A DNA stretch of 64,000 nucleotides from Eutypella sp. D-1 (lineage: Eukaryota > Ascomycota > Sordariomycetes > Xylariales > Diatrypaceae). The position numbers and the translations under genes were made by a program. Positions 32,405 through 43,027 of the stretch are shown here, piece after piece. Location: contig JAJTTP010000006.1 of NCBI GenBank assembly GCA_023313575.1, positions 372,001-436,000 on the forward strand, given 5' to 3'. Below the pieces are notes generated by a model. The model saw only the letters and a program-made list of their open reading frames with translations, was not told where the DNA came from and searched no databases. The stretch's first letter is position 1; each line of letters starts with the position of its first letter.

Positions 32405-35089
32405 ATGACCGTATTGCGTCGAAGGGTTGGAGGGCCTCGTAGGCCCAGGGGTGGAGCCAAGCCCGTGCATCTTACGAACCGGGCAGAACAAAAGGCCATA
32501 GCTGCCGCGAAAGCCGCGCAGGAAAAGAAGAAGAGCAGGAGCACCACAAACATCATTCACCCGCCACCGGGCGATAACCACGTGGCGGCGAGGACAGAGG
32601 GGAAGAATACGGGCAATCCGGCCGACAGTAGCACGGAGCGCCCAACCGATGATGTGGTGGTGGTGCTGCGGGGCGTGGAGAAGCTCGACCGCGTGCAGCT
32701 GGCGAAACTCGTGCTAAAGGAGCTCGCAGCCAGCAAGCAGTACTCGGCGCGTCTTGATCAGTATTCCACGTCGGGAGATCGTGTGTGCCGGTTGTACGCC
32801 AACGACGAGGGCTTCGCGATGCTGGACATGATGGCATACCCGAAGGGCACCGGGGTCATGCGGACGGCGGGTGTGGCCATCCCCGGCCGCGTCAATCGCC
32901 CCATCTATGAGGCGCCACCCACCACTGTATACCTGGACGAGTTCAGTGGCAGCGAGGACGACTACAACAATGTTTACGACGATGACATCGCCGATCCCTG
33001 GGACCCTAACGGAGGGAGCACCTCGCCGCAGCACGAGATGACTGAGAACGACTGCATCCACGGTGCCGACGAGAAGTCCAAGCCGCGACACGCTTCAACA
33101 CCCGCCAGAGATAGAGACAGCAGTGCTAAGGACATCGTCAGGGGACAGAAGAGCAAGAATACCGTTCTTCCGCCCCACCCTTTCCCGGGAGAGGGCAAGG
33201 TGCAACAACCCCGCAGTCGCAGTGGATCCAAGACTGGATCAAAGGCTGGATCAAAGGCTGGGGATGTTGATGTCATTTCGATATCTAGTCACAGCGAGAC
33301 CGAGATCGAGACCGAGGCCGAGAGCGAAGGAGAGCCACGCCCACCCAAGGATCCTAAGAACGATACCGCAAACACCGGGAACAAGAAGCCCGAGGCCAAG
33401 AAGACAGCGGCTGCCAAGGGAGGGCATCCGGCCGATCCCCTTGTGGTGTTGAGTGAGGAGTCCGAGTCGGAAGACGAGACGACGCCCGAACCTGCCCTAA
33501 GTCGCCTCATTGGCACAGGAATGGCTGGTGCGTCATCAAGAAAGCCGCACAGCCCAGCGAAGCCTCACACCCAAAAGAAGCCAGATGAACCAACGAAGCC
33601 GAGTGGCCGCACGAAGTCAGTTGAACCGACGACGGCAGGTGGCTCATCGAAACCAAAACCCGTAATTACGCCGTCCCCCTTTAGCCAATCCTCAGAATCG
33701 TCCGCTTCAGATGATGAGGACCCGAGTGGTAATGGAGGTGGCAATAAATGGGGCAATGGAGGCGATAAGGGTCCTAGTAAGGGCTTCGATGCCTCATCTG
33801 AGCTGCAAAAGCTCATTAATGAGGGATTGTCGTCCTCAACCGGTAATGGAGGGCGTGGCAAGATGCCCACGGAAGCTAGCGAAGCCAGTGAAGCAAGTGA
33901 CGATGAGAAGGCAACAAGTGTAGTTCGTCCCCGAGCGCGGAGTGAGAGAGCGATGAGCGAGATAGAGCCGATCACGTCCGAAAACATCAAGGAGGTTGTT
34001 GATCTTCTGAAGAAGAGCACCACGGCTCAGCCCCGGGGGGCAAGTTCCGCGCAAAGGCCTCGGAGCGCGAGCGGGTCTTTCAAGCCTCTGTCGGACAAGA
34101 CATTCCAAGAGATAGCGGACGACTTACGGGCAAGGCCACCTCCACCGCTTCCGGCCGTTTTCCTAGCAGCTATTGAGCCCCAATCGAGGGAAGAGGACAT
34201 AAAACGAGTATCCAAGGCCGTGGCTGAGTATCAAAGCAAGCCCGGTACGACTTCAAGATGGTCGCAAGCGCTATGGAATTCCCTAGATACGCTGGGGAAG
34301 AAATTCGCATTTTATGGAGGGCAGCCGTCGAAGGGAGAAGACAAAAACGCCCTGTCCCAGCCCGTACGGGAGTTCCTGGGAGACGTAGTAAAGCTAACCT
34401 CGTCCGAAAGAGCGTCATTGAGAAGGACGCGGAGCCATTCCCCGGGGGTCAGAGATCCGCAAAAGTCACTGGCAGAGACACTGGAAGACCTGAGGGGCGG
34501 CCTTACGGGCAGTAAGACTGCGGCCTCGAATGACGCCACGAGTTCCACCCCGACGAAGCCAAGTCGTAGCACGAGTCAATCTCGTTTGGACAACTATCAA
34601 ACGGGCTACGCGGAGGCGCTTCGGGACTTGAAGGGTAGCCGACCGCCTCCGAGAACACCGCCCACAGTAACACCCCCGGACACACCGCTCCCACCGCTCC
34701 CAAAAACACCACCTGGACCAACTAACATGAGTAAATCGGCGGTTTCCAACCCGCTTGCATGGGTGGAGGATGACAGCTCGAGCTCCGAGACCGGCTCGAG
34801 CGACGAAACCGACGGCGACGTTGAGTTGGTCAATGTTGTGCGCGCCCCTTCGCCGGAGTCAAGCCGAATCGGCAACAAAAGGCCTTCGCCGCTGGACCTG
34901 GACGGGCAGCGGAGCAAGAAGCGCGTGACCTTCGAAGATACGTACGGGACCCCCAACAGCGCCAGCAACGGTAGCTTATTCACGGGCCGGGCCATACCGC
35001 CCGTGGTGCGTACGCCGAGGTCCGCTAATAGGAGGAGGGCCAGGGAGGATGCCGGCTGGCTCGGCGGGCTAATCGGGTCTTCAGGGTGA
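32405..35089 (+). CDS. Large, mostly disordered nuclear-type protein
   Basis: A single exon of 894 residues, with CACCATGACC as a good start context. No catalytic domain is recognised. A helical basic head with a poly-Ala/Lys segment (residues 20-45) is followed by the only compact-looking part, about 78-175 (DDVVVVLRGVEKLDRVQLAKLVLKEL to YLDEFSGSEDDYNNVYDDD). The rest is low-complexity: Ser/Lys/Pro/Glu tracts, a GSK micro-repeat near 280, many acidic SDDE clusters, and a PPRTPPTVTPPDTPLPPLP segment near 745-765. Near residue 840 the sequence SKKRVTFEDTYGT contains a good RVxF-type docking motif for protein phosphatase 1, next to a basic nuclear-localisation-like stretch. A scaffold or chromatin-associated role is possible but only inferred. 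Confidence 0.8.
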   Translation: MTVLRRRVGGPRRPRGGAKPVHLTNRAEQKAIAAAKAAQEKKKSRSTTNIIHPPPGDNHVAARTEGKNTGNPADSSTERPTDDVVVVLRGVEKLDRVQLAKLVLKELAASKQYSARLDQYSTSGDRVCRLYANDEGFAMLDMMAYPKGTGVMRTAGVAIPGRVNRPIYEAPPTTVYLDEFSGSEDDYNNVYDDDIADPWDPNGGSTSPQHEMTENDCIHGADEKSKPRHASTPARDRDSSAKDIVRGQKSKNTVLPPHPFPGEGKVQQPRSRSGSKTGSKAGSKAGDVDVISISSHSETEIETEAESEGEPRPPKDPKNDTANTGNKKPEAKKTAAAKGGHPADPLVVLSEESESEDETTPEPALSRLIGTGMAGASSRKPHSPAKPHTQKKPDEPTKPSGRTKSVEPTTAGGSSKPKPVITPSPFSQSSESSASDDEDPSGNGGGNKWGNGGDKGPSKGFDASSELQKLINEGLSSSTGNGGRGKMPTEASEASEASDDEKATSVVRPRARSERAMSEIEPITSENIKEVVDLLKKSTTAQPRGASSAQRPRSASGSFKPLSDKTFQEIADDLRARPPPPLPAVFLAAIEPQSREEDIKRVSKAVAEYQSKPGTTSRWSQALWNSLDTLGKKFAFYGGQPSKGEDKNALSQPVREFLGDVVKLTSSERASLRRTRSHSPGVRDPQKSLAETLEDLRGGLTGSKTAASNDATSSTPTKPSRSTSQSRLDNYQTGYAEALRDLKGSRPPPRTPPTVTPPDTPLPPLPKTPPGPTNMSKSAVSNPLAWVEDDSSSSETGSSDETDGDVELVNVVRAPSPESSRIGNKRPSPLDLDGQRSKKRVTFEDTYGTPNSASNGSLFTGRAIPPVVRTPRSANRRRAREDAGWLGGLIGSSG

Positions 35090-35824
35090 TGAGGTGATTA
35101 CGGTGGGAAGATAATTTTATGTGTACAGTTCGAGGTCTTAAGTTCAGTGTGTGTATTGGTAGCTGTGGTGGCGGTGTGGCTGTATCAGGGGGTGGCGCCT
35201 TATGGGTCCGCATGCAACCATTTTATCAAGTTCGTGTTCTAACAAGTGAGGAGAAATTTGTTCTTTTGATTAAATATACGCTTTTGTTCACTGATTTGAT
35301 CTGAATATGACCTACTATTAATATAGACACCTTGAGGGTATAATTACAGGATAAACACAGTAACACAACCTCCTAAGGAGATTTATAGGTAATCTGGGGA
35401 GGACCCGGAGACATCGAAAAGGAGAGAAGAGGGTTTCTCGTCAAACCGAGAATGCACTCGAAAAGCAAAATTAAGCTTAAACGTTGCTTTCACAATAATA
35501 CTTGGCATATGAGGGACGGTATCACGTATTATAAGGATCGTTTCGGCACCTATGTATGCCAGGCCAGGTCCAGGGTATACGGCATTTTCGGTGCCTCAAC
35601 GTGGTGCATATTGATGCAATCATTCATTATAGTATCGTTACCGGCTAACGTAAAAGCGCCTACCGATTTTCTCCCTAGCAAATTGGTTTCGCACCAACAC
35701 AGGAATTACAAGCCTACCCCAGCACAACGCACAACGCACCCAGCCCCTGATCCAATCCAGATTCCAGCATTTCCACCCCGGCCAACGCAGAAAACAGTAG
35801 AGACGAAAGAGGCAAGGAAGTCAG
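35090..35824. other. Convergent 3' spacer
   Basis: 3' flanks of the disordered-protein gene and of the Mug190-like gene. A 138-codon frame at 35452-35868 overlaps the end of the latter antisense and is not supported. Confidence 0.5.
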
Positions 35825-38800
35825 TCAGACCTCGGTCTCGACGCCGGCTTCCTTCTCGCTGTGCTTGAAGAAGCCGCTGACGTTCGCCTTAAGGCCGCCA
35901 AGCTTGCTGGAGAGGTGGTCAGCCTCGCGGGCAACGCGCCACTGCATGACGCCGCGGTGCTTGCGGTGGAGCTGCTTGCGGTGGTCGCGGTAGTCGCGGA
36001 GCTGGGCGCGGGGGCCCCGGGATCCGTCGTCCGCATCGCCCTCGCGGTGCTTGCTGCCGCGCCCCGCCACCACGTCGCCCGTCTCTTCCCCTGGGTGCCG
36101 CACCAGCTTCCGCGCCACCCGTCCTATGTGCCGGAAGCCGGGGATCGAGAAGTCCGAGTCCGATTCCGAGTCCGGGCCCGAGGCCGGGGTTCCATCTGAT
36201 GAAGTGTCCGAGTCGTAATCCGAGCTCTCCCGCGACGAGTCGTCGTTCGTGTGGACCTTGAGCTTCTCCTCGCGCTTGGCACTCTCGTCGTCGGCGTTGC
36301 CCTCGGTGGCCATGGCGCCCTCTCTGTTGTGCTCCTCACGCTGCTGGGAATCGCTGGCGCTAGGCGAGCCGTCGAGCTTCTCATCTGTGATGGTGTCCAG
36401 GCACTCCATGACGTAGCGCATGTCCTTGTTCTTCGACTGCGACGAGTAGCTCTTGTGGTAGCCCGACAGGCCACGCCAAAACTTGACGTTGAGCTCAACC
36501 TCGCCCATAGGCTGCTCGCCCTCCTCCATGCCCTCGTACTCATAGCACGTTGAGGCTCGTCGGATGTTGTCCTTGCCGCCCTTCCACACCTTCACCGTCT
36601 TGACCTCGTTCTGCTCATCCGTGAGCTCTTGGAGCCAAAGCACGGCAAATGCCACCGTCCTATCGGGTCCCACGACGGACTTGCGGAACTCGATGACCAG
36701 CGGCGAGGAGTAGCGTTTGCGTAGGGGTAAAAATACATCGTCCGGTCCGGACCTGCCCTTGCGCTGCCACTGCCCGTTCTCCGATTGTAGCTTAGTGCGC
36801 CCGAGATTGGTCCGCATCTTGATACGGTGCTCCGCCAATTCACTTGGTAGTCCTTCCTTCGGTTTGACGGGTCCTCGAACTTCAAGGGTTCCGTAGTCCC
36901 ACCCAATAAGATTCGGGGGGAGTTTAAGATCTACACTGCGCCAGACCATGCTGATGCGTGCCCTTCCATGGCCAATTCCACCGACCAATGGGTAGTTCTC
37001 CACGACTTGGCTGTTCTTCCGGAAGACCTTCGCTAGTGGGAGGTACACGATTCCGAGCAAGGGGTCATCCTCGCGCTCTCGTGAGTCTCTCACACTGACG
37101 ATCACTTCAGCGGTCCGCCAATCCCGAACGAACCGCTCTGTTCCGGCATTGAAAAATGGCTTCGAATTCTTCGGTTTCGTCCTCGTCTTGAAGAGCTTCT
37201 TGTGGTTTAGTATAATAGTGCAGTAGCTATCAGGCATATCGTTGCTCTGCTCAGACTCGTCCTCATGGTCAGCATCGTCCTCTTTCTCCTCGTTCTGGAG
37301 ACTCTGTGTCTCTAAATTGGTGATATTATGGATCTGCACGCTGAGAATGCCGGACGGGAATTCCTCTAGCGGGGGGGCTGATATAATCATCGAGTCTTCC
37401 AACTCCCTATAGTCTTGGGTCTTCTGCTGATGGAGCTCTTCGTCGTCAGGAGGTTTGTTAGCTTCTCGGAGCTTGCGTTCCGATGAATCGGAAACGTGTT
37501 GCTTCAATTGGTCTTTCGTCTTGATCTCCTTAATGACTGTTTGATTATGGAGCTGTGTCTCCGTAATCCTGGTCTTGCCAAAGTACCCTACCGACCAATA
37601 TAGTGAGCCGGGCATCTTCTCGTCTGAGTCTTGGCCTACTAGGCGATCTTCGCGATCCTGCATCCTGTTATAGGTTTGCGGATCTTTCATAAGCGACTTG
37701 AGGTCCAACTCAACGCGACCCAAGTCATCATCGGCCGTCCATTTGTCGGAGTCCCATATCTGAAGGCGCAGCTTCTCTTCCGCATTTATCTCTTCGGGAG
37801 TAACAAGAATACTCGCATTTTCCTGCCAACTAGGTGACTGTTGGTTGGCAATGATCCGGGTCGCCGCGACAGGTTTACCAAACTTGCCCCACGACACGGT
37901 GACGTAAGAATCGCTCGAACCCTTTATAGGCCCAAACCCACCATCGCCCTCTTTGAAGCCGAGCGCCTTTCGTATGTGGATCCAGACAACACCCCGACTA
38001 GTCGTATCCTTCTTGAAGTCTTCACCTACTAGCATGTCCTTCAAATTGAGGGTCAAGCTCTTGGGGGCGACGTACTCGGCCAGCGCAGCATCCACCGCGG
38101 ACTGCACAAAACTAGAGATCAAGGGTACGTCCATCAAGTTCAAGCCGTGCTTCGATAGAGGAACACAGGATAAGTCGGCTTTTGGCTGTCCCAGAAAGGT
38201 CATGGTACAAAGTGAAATGAACGGGGGGTCAGGTGTCAGCTGTAATCGAAGGCGCATAGTCAAGATCAAACCGCGAAGCTCAACCCAGACCGGCAAGGCT
38301 ATGCCACCAGGTAAATAGAACTTAAGGTATAGGTGGGCGTTCTTTGCCTTTGCCCTAAGCGACTTCCCAGATGAACGACTGCGATATGCTAGCGCGAGTT
38401 CGAGATTGATGAAATCCCCCTCTTCGGCTTCCATGCCCTCGCGTATAGCCTCTTGTTCTTGTTCTTGCTGTTTCGAGTCTTCACCCTTTGAGCCGCTCTG
38501 GGCGTTTTCATTGCTGCCAGTGCTTTTGTCTTCTTGCGCATTTTCGGGATCTGTCCTGTCGCTCGATTTGTTCTTGCCATCCTGCAGTTGACCATCTGAT
38601 CTGACGGTTCTACTGGCAGCACCCGTCGGGAGCCACCGTACGCCCAGGATGCGAACCGACTCACTTCCTTGCCCCATATCGTCAACGCTCACCATCTTGA
38701 CCATACTGGGCAAAGAGGCTTGCATGACGTCTTCGATCTGGTCGACAAGGGATGCGAAGAGATCTGGGTTGACCAGGGGCCATATTGACGCCATAAGACT

Positions 38801-39853
38801 GTTCAGCCACTGTACAGACTCCGGTAATTCGTCCTCGTCGTCAACAATAGCTTGTTCTTCGCGCCTCGCAGCATCCCAGAGCTCATCCTCGAAAACATCA
38901 GCCGACTTTTTACGCACCCACTTCCCCATTCCCACCGCAATACCGCCACCTAGGACAAGGAATAGGGTAGCACTGAGGGCCGTAGACCAGTGAGGTAATA
39001 GACTCCATTTACGTTCTGGCGGGACAAATATAGACGGAATCAGGAACAGGGCCATACTAAGGGTGCTGATGCTTCCTAGCCCAATCTTCACGGCTCGCTC
39101 GTAGATGGCTGCCAACTCCTTTTTCGTGTACTCGATGTCGGGTGGCGGGAAGAGTCTCTGCATCCCGTTTATGCCTTTCTGGGATTTGCTTTTCTCGATG
39201 CGAAGCTCTTCATCGGACTTTGAGACACCCTGCGGCCCAGTTGCGGTAAAGTGATGCTCTCCGGGCTGAGGGTTGTTCTCCGGTGCAGCCTTGAGATCCT
39301 TCTCAGTCTGGTCATGAATGGTTATAGACAGATGTGTGACCGGGTCTGTCACTTGGCGGCCTTTCCCCTGTCTTTTAGTCTTTTTCATGGCCTTGCGTTT
39401 TTCCTTGGGATCAAGTGTACCGGCGACGGTCTCAGTGGCCGACTTTTCATCACCATTGCCCCCTTGTTTCTTGTTCTCGTCGTCCACATCTTCCTCATCC
39501 TCATCCCGTGTTGACTCTTCATCATAATCGCTTCCCTTCTTCGCGGATGATTCACGGTAATCGTGTTCGCTTGACCGGTTGGCGTAGTTGTGATTCGAGG
39601 ATGGGTAGGGTACATGATGTGTTTCGATATCATCTTTGTCTTGAAACACGGATTTGGCTTGATGGTAGGCTTGCTTCGTCCTCGACTCATCCTCTGGGCC
39701 TTTTTGGGCTTGCTCTTCATCTTCCAGTTGATTATCTAGATCTCGTCTATGCTGGCGATAGCCTTGGACGGTTGGGATGGGGTGTTTACCACTCCGCGGT
39801 TTCATGTATTGTCGGTTCGTGGCATCTTGCTCAAAGTCTCTGTTGTCTGCCAT
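35825..39853 (-). CDS. Mug190-like membrane protein with SMP-like and C2 domains
   Basis: A single exon from the ATG at 39853 (a GTG directly upstream is not needed), 1342 residues. Residues 1-230 are charged and disordered. Two adjacent hydrophobic segments at about 258-280 and 290-312 form a hairpin anchor. An SMP-like lipid-transfer region follows at about 340-600 (ESVQWLNSLMASIWPLVNPDLF, GVRWLPTGAA, LPVWVELRGLILTMRLRLQLTPDPPF, LMDVPLISSFVQSAVDAALAEYV). A first C2 domain lies at about 625-745 (GVVWIHIRKALGF, SSDSYVTVSWGK, DDDLGRVELDLKSLM) and a second at about 870-1000 (GILSVQIHNITNLE, DSYCTIILNHKKLFKT). The acidic tail ends in basic KHREG segments. The architecture parallels tricalbins/extended synaptotagmins, which tether the ER to the plasma membrane; S. 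pombe Mug190 is the named relative. A tethering role is inferred. Confidence 0.85.
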   Translation of the reverse strand: MADNRDFEQDATNRQYMKPRSGKHPIPTVQGYRQHRRDLDNQLEDEEQAQKGPEDESRTKQAYHQAKSVFQDKDDIETHHVPYPSSNHNYANRSSEHDYRESSAKKGSDYDEESTRDEDEEDVDDENKKQGGNGDEKSATETVAGTLDPKEKRKAMKKTKRQGKGRQVTDPVTHLSITIHDQTEKDLKAAPENNPQPGEHHFTATGPQGVSKSDEELRIEKSKSQKGINGMQRLFPPPDIEYTKKELAAIYERAVKIGLGSISTLSMALFLIPSIFVPPERKWSLLPHWSTALSATLFLVLGGGIAVGMGKWVRKKSADVFEDELWDAARREEQAIVDDEDELPESVQWLNSLMASIWPLVNPDLFASLVDQIEDVMQASLPSMVKMVSVDDMGQGSESVRILGVRWLPTGAASRTVRSDGQLQDGKNKSSDRTDPENAQEDKSTGSNENAQSGSKGEDSKQQEQEQEAIREGMEAEEGDFINLELALAYRSRSSGKSLRAKAKNAHLYLKFYLPGGIALPVWVELRGLILTMRLRLQLTPDPPFISLCTMTFLGQPKADLSCVPLSKHGLNLMDVPLISSFVQSAVDAALAEYVAPKSLTLNLKDMLVGEDFKKDTTSRGVVWIHIRKALGFKEGDGGFGPIKGSSDSYVTVSWGKFGKPVAATRIIANQQSPSWQENASILVTPEEINAEEKLRLQIWDSDKWTADDDLGRVELDLKSLMKDPQTYNRMQDREDRLVGQDSDEKMPGSLYWSVGYFGKTRITETQLHNQTVIKEIKTKDQLKQHVSDSSERKLREANKPPDDEELHQQKTQDYRELEDSMIISAPPLEEFPSGILSVQIHNITNLETQSLQNEEKEDDADHEDESEQSNDMPDSYCTIILNHKKLFKTRTKPKNSKPFFNAGTERFVRDWRTAEVIVSVRDSREREDDPLLGIVYLPLAKVFRKNSQVVENYPLVGGIGHGRARISMVWRSVDLKLPPNLIGWDYGTLEVRGPVKPKEGLPSELAEHRIKMRTNLGRTKLQSENGQWQRKGRSGPDDVFLPLRKRYSSPLVIEFRKSVVGPDRTVAFAVLWLQELTDEQNEVKTVKVWKGGKDNIRRASTCYEYEGMEEGEQPMGEVELNVKFWRGLSGYHKSYSSQSKNKDMRYVMECLDTITDEKLDGSPSASDSQQREEHNREGAMATEGNADDESAKREEKLKVHTNDDSSRESSDYDSDTSSDGTPASGPDSESDSDFSIPGFRHIGRVARKLVRHPGEETGDVVAGRGSKHREGDADDGSRGPRAQLRDYRDHRKQLHRKHRGVMQWRVAREADHLSSKLGGLKANVSGFFKHSEKEAGVETEV

Positions 39854-41039
39854 CACGAAAGCTGGCTTGATTGGGCAAAAAGAAGGGGAATGGTTGATAA
39901 ACGGCGGTGAAGAGAAATAAACTTATGTTATGAGGGGTCCGGGGGCCTAGCAGCAGAATAGAAAAATAGGAAGAATAGAAGGAAACAACATAGAAACGCT
40001 GCCAGCAGATCTCGATGATGGGAAGCTCTGTATCTATTCAAGTCGTCACGTAGGCGTCACACGTGTGATACATTCCCGTTTAAACCAATCGATGATGCCA
40101 TCTTACACAATACAGATTGACAGGGAGAAGAAATCCTGGCAGCTGTGGATGTTGAAGTGATTTTAAGTGAGTGTCCCGGCAACGACGTGCCGAATATGTA
40201 TGTTGGGATCAAACCACCAAGATAATACATAGGGATATATCTAATGCAGCGATGGACATAAAAGACTGTACTTGTACTCTAAGAGACCGTTAGAAGACTG
40301 GCAAAAGGCCGGCAAAAGACTGGTATTATTAGGTATTGTCTAGGTATTGTCAAGGTTGTATTAGCAGTCATTGGTAGATTTCCAGGTTGTATCCTTGTGA
40401 GAGGGCATCGCATGAGGTCATAACCCTCAAACCCATACAGGCGGGCAGCTAAAATAGACTGCTAATAGGTTGATAAACACCAGCTAAATGGAGCTTGGCA
40501 AGTTCGGTTTAGCGAATGATGCGGGATGTTGCGGGGCCTGCCGAGCCCTGAGACCGTTACATATTGTACCTAAGTAGTAGTAGGAAAACGGGGCCGCAGT
40601 GACGTAGCTGCGTTAAGCCCAATTGAGCGAGGAGGTACTACTTTATGTATAGCTAGTACCTTAGTACCCTGTCAGGTGTCCGTCAGGTACGCCTGCCCAT
40701 CGCAGTCATCTAAAAGGGTTTGGGGAAAAAAAAGGAATTTCTTTTATCAACCAACAAATCCAATCCCTCGACAAAGACATATGCCAGTTATGCATAAAAA
40801 GAATTTGGCGAAATGGGGAGCTCGATCTGCTCGATCTGCATAGCATCTATCTTTCATACAAAACCTTAGCCATCAGGTTAGGGACTAGGTCTAACCACGG
40901 CGACAACGGCGAGGATGACTTCAACATGATACTTACTGGCTTTCAACTTTACTGGCATATTAAATCAGGTAGGATGGTGTCCTTACTCATCAAGCAAGGG
41001 CGGGATGCTTGTAGTACGCGTGCACCAGAAATCACGTCG
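39854..41039. other. Intergenic; promoter of Mug190-like gene
   Basis: No gene seen. Short imperfect direct repeats around GGCAAAAG and GGTATTGTC lie at about 40296-40350, and TACCT/AGGTAC words at about 40567-40690. Confidence 0.5.
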
Positions 41040-41639
41040 TTACGTTGGCCGAAGCAGATAGCACCAATAGAAAATGTCTGGGTCGGTCGGCTTGAGCTTA
41101 GGCGTCGGTACCTTTGCCATCACCTCAACCTTAAAAGGAAGCTGCCCGTTATCGAAGCGGGACGACGAAAGGCTGAAAGAGATCCAGACTCCCCCTTCGA
41201 CAAGACGCTCCCTTATTCCCGCAGCCATCCGTAGGAGCCCGGGCCCCTCGCCACAGGAGATAGCATCTGCCGTGCTCTTGTCGACGACGAAGTCGAATTT
41301 TCCTGGCAGGCCTTCCACCTGACCCAGCTGCGTGGCGTCTGCCACGACGTACTTGGTCACCACGTCCCCGAAGGCCTTCTTCTCTATGTCACGGCCACGG
41401 TCCATGGCCAGCGGCTCGTAGTCGACGTTGGTGACATCGCAGAACCCTCTCGAGCGTAAGTGGTTTTGGAGGTCGCTGGTGCCCGACCCCAGCTGGAGGA
41501 TCCGGGCCGTCTTCTCGAGTCGCGCTAGGTGCGGTTCCAAGATTGACACGAAGGTGTCCGACGACACTAGCCACTCGAAGGAGGTCTCCGTCGAGAACCT
41601 GTCTTTCCAGTAGCTCTGCTTCTCGAAGTCTTTCGGCAT
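41040..41639 (-). CDS. SAM-dependent methyltransferase, EEF1A-lysine-methyltransferase-like
   Basis: A single exon of 199 residues. The N-terminus KQSYWKDRFSTETSFEWLVS is typical of the METTL13/EEF1AKMT4-like group. The Rossmann motif I is ILQLGSGTSDLQNHL (about 47-61), followed by the acidic end of strand 2 in VTNVDYEPLAM. Motif IV is DFVVDKSTADAISCGEG, where members of this group carry DKGTLDA-type sequence, and the fold closes with GGVWISFSLS. The small size means one bare methyltransferase domain. Family knowledge suggests lysine methylation of translation elongation factor 1A or another protein; the substrate cannot be read from sequence. Cytosolic, with no targeting signal. Confidence 0.85.
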   Translation of the reverse strand: MPKDFEKQSYWKDRFSTETSFEWLVSSDTFVSILEPHLARLEKTARILQLGSGTSDLQNHLRSRGFCDVTNVDYEPLAMDRGRDIEKKAFGDVVTKYVVADATQLGQVEGLPGKFDFVVDKSTADAISCGEGPGLLRMAAGIRERLVEGGVWISFSLSSSRFDNGQLPFKVEVMAKVPTPKLKPTDPDIFYWCYLLRPT

Positions 41640-42343
41640 CGTCCAATCCAGAGGTGCGAAGTGCGGTCTTGAATGAGGAAGAAGAGAAGGAAACTGAAAG
41701 AGAGACTTTCCGCCCTCTCATTCTTATGAAGACTTTGGCACTATCCACATTTCGGTTCTCTTCGGCAATGGTACAGCCTCTATAATTACGATGACTAATA
41801 TGGATGATCCAGTGACTAATGAGCACCAACTATCAGAAGATTCCTAGAACAAGAGCAATTGTTGTCAGTCTTCAAGTACGTATGACAGGTCATCATCGCA
41901 AGCTTATTGGCGTCTTGGAGGGCTTCTTTGACCAACACCACGCCGTCATTGTTCAAAAAAGAAAAAAGGAAAAAAGGTTACGATGAAGGATTTTGTGCAC
42001 AGCAAAGTCGACGTTTCGTCAAACAAAAGGGACAATGCGTACTGCTCAGAAAACAGGCCCCCTATTTCGCCATACAAAGCCATTGTTACAATACAGCCCA
42101 CCTCGCCTATTGCGCGATGCGAATATATATAGCTAGTCACTTGACAGACTATGAGGATAGGAAATCTCTCCCCAGATCGCTAAGAAACCGTCAACAAACA
42201 CTAATAACACTTAACTCAACAAGCTAAGTGCCTCCAGTGATCAATCGACTATTAATAGCCTAGCTCAAAAGACAGCTTCCTCGCCGCTCTCCACGGTACG
42301 TCACATCTTATCAACCCCTTAAACTAACATAAGAAACAGCAGT
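41640..42343. other. Divergent promoter region
   Basis: Spacer between the methyltransferase and the repeat protein at 42344, with an A-rich run near 41955-41975. No gene is seen. Confidence 0.45.
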
Positions 42344-43027
42344 ATGTCGTCGTCTCCCACCCAGTCTTCGCAGCGCTCCCGCAGCTCCTCCGGTGGTTCG
42401 ACCACCTACCTAGAGGTGCCGCCCCGCAGCCGCGTCGAGACACTCCTGGCGCAGTTCCTAAGCGACCTCCGCGACGCCTACGACGACGAGAACGCGGACG
42501 AGAACGTGAATGTCTCCGAAGAGGTTACCGCGCTCGCCGAGGCGTCCGACAAACTTCTGAACGCTGTCCAGAGCTTAGGTGCGAACGAAGCTGCCTCGCT
42601 TATAGAGGCAGACCCGGCCATTCTGGAGGTAGGTCCATCGGGTGGCCTGACCCTCGCGGGGTCCTCGAAGCGCCTTCTAGCACTGATCCAGAATGTTGCC
42701 AATCACCCAGACTCCAACATCGCTACCGACCCGGCCATCGTTCACCTGGGACCCGCCTCCGCGCGGGGTCCTACCGAGGGCCAGACGCCAGCCGAGGCGC
42801 CGCCGCTGTCTCTCGGCGACCGCGAGATTCTGCGGGACGTGCGCGAGCTCCGCGCCTCGTACCGCGAGAAGGCCCGCAAGCTTTTACTTATCATCCGCAG
42901 CCTCCCGCCCCGTCCGAGGGCCCAGCGCGGCGAGCCGGCAGTCCCCGAGGACCCCTCCATCGTCCGCGCGGGCCCTTCCCGCCAGGTAAGTCACGAGGGC
43001 CAAGGCCCGCGGGGTGGTGATGCTTAA
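42344..43027 (+). CDS. Uncharacterised protein with three-fold xDPxIxxxGPs repeat
   Basis: An ATG after AAACAGCAGT opens 227 codons of GC-rich sequence. A Ser-rich head (1-27) precedes helical segments. The motif EADPAILEVGPSGG recurs as ATDPAIVHLGPASA and PEDPSIVRAGPSRQ, at about residues 88-101, 126-139 and 202-215. Two copies follow a predicted helix with leucine spacing (DKLLNAVQSL, KRLLALIQNV) and the third follows ARKLLLIIRSL, so the unit appears to be helix plus loop. No family is recognised. A strong GTAAGT donor falls exactly at a codon boundary after the third motif (42986), so the final 13 codons may be intronic and a further exon may exist; no convincing acceptor with branch site was found. 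No signal peptide. Confidence 0.65.
   Translation: MSSSPTQSSQRSRSSSGGSTTYLEVPPRSRVETLLAQFLSDLRDAYDDENADENVNVSEEVTALAEASDKLLNAVQSLGANEAASLIEADPAILEVGPSGGLTLAGSSKRLLALIQNVANHPDSNIATDPAIVHLGPASARGPTEGQTPAEAPPLSLGDREILRDVRELRASYREKARKLLLIIRSLPPRPRAQRGEPAVPEDPSIVRAGPSRQVSHEGQGPRGGDA

Noticed and set aside
35452..35868. 138-codon plus-strand frame
   Set aside because: It overlaps the 3' end of the Mug190-like gene antisense and has no recognisable domain or consistent composition.
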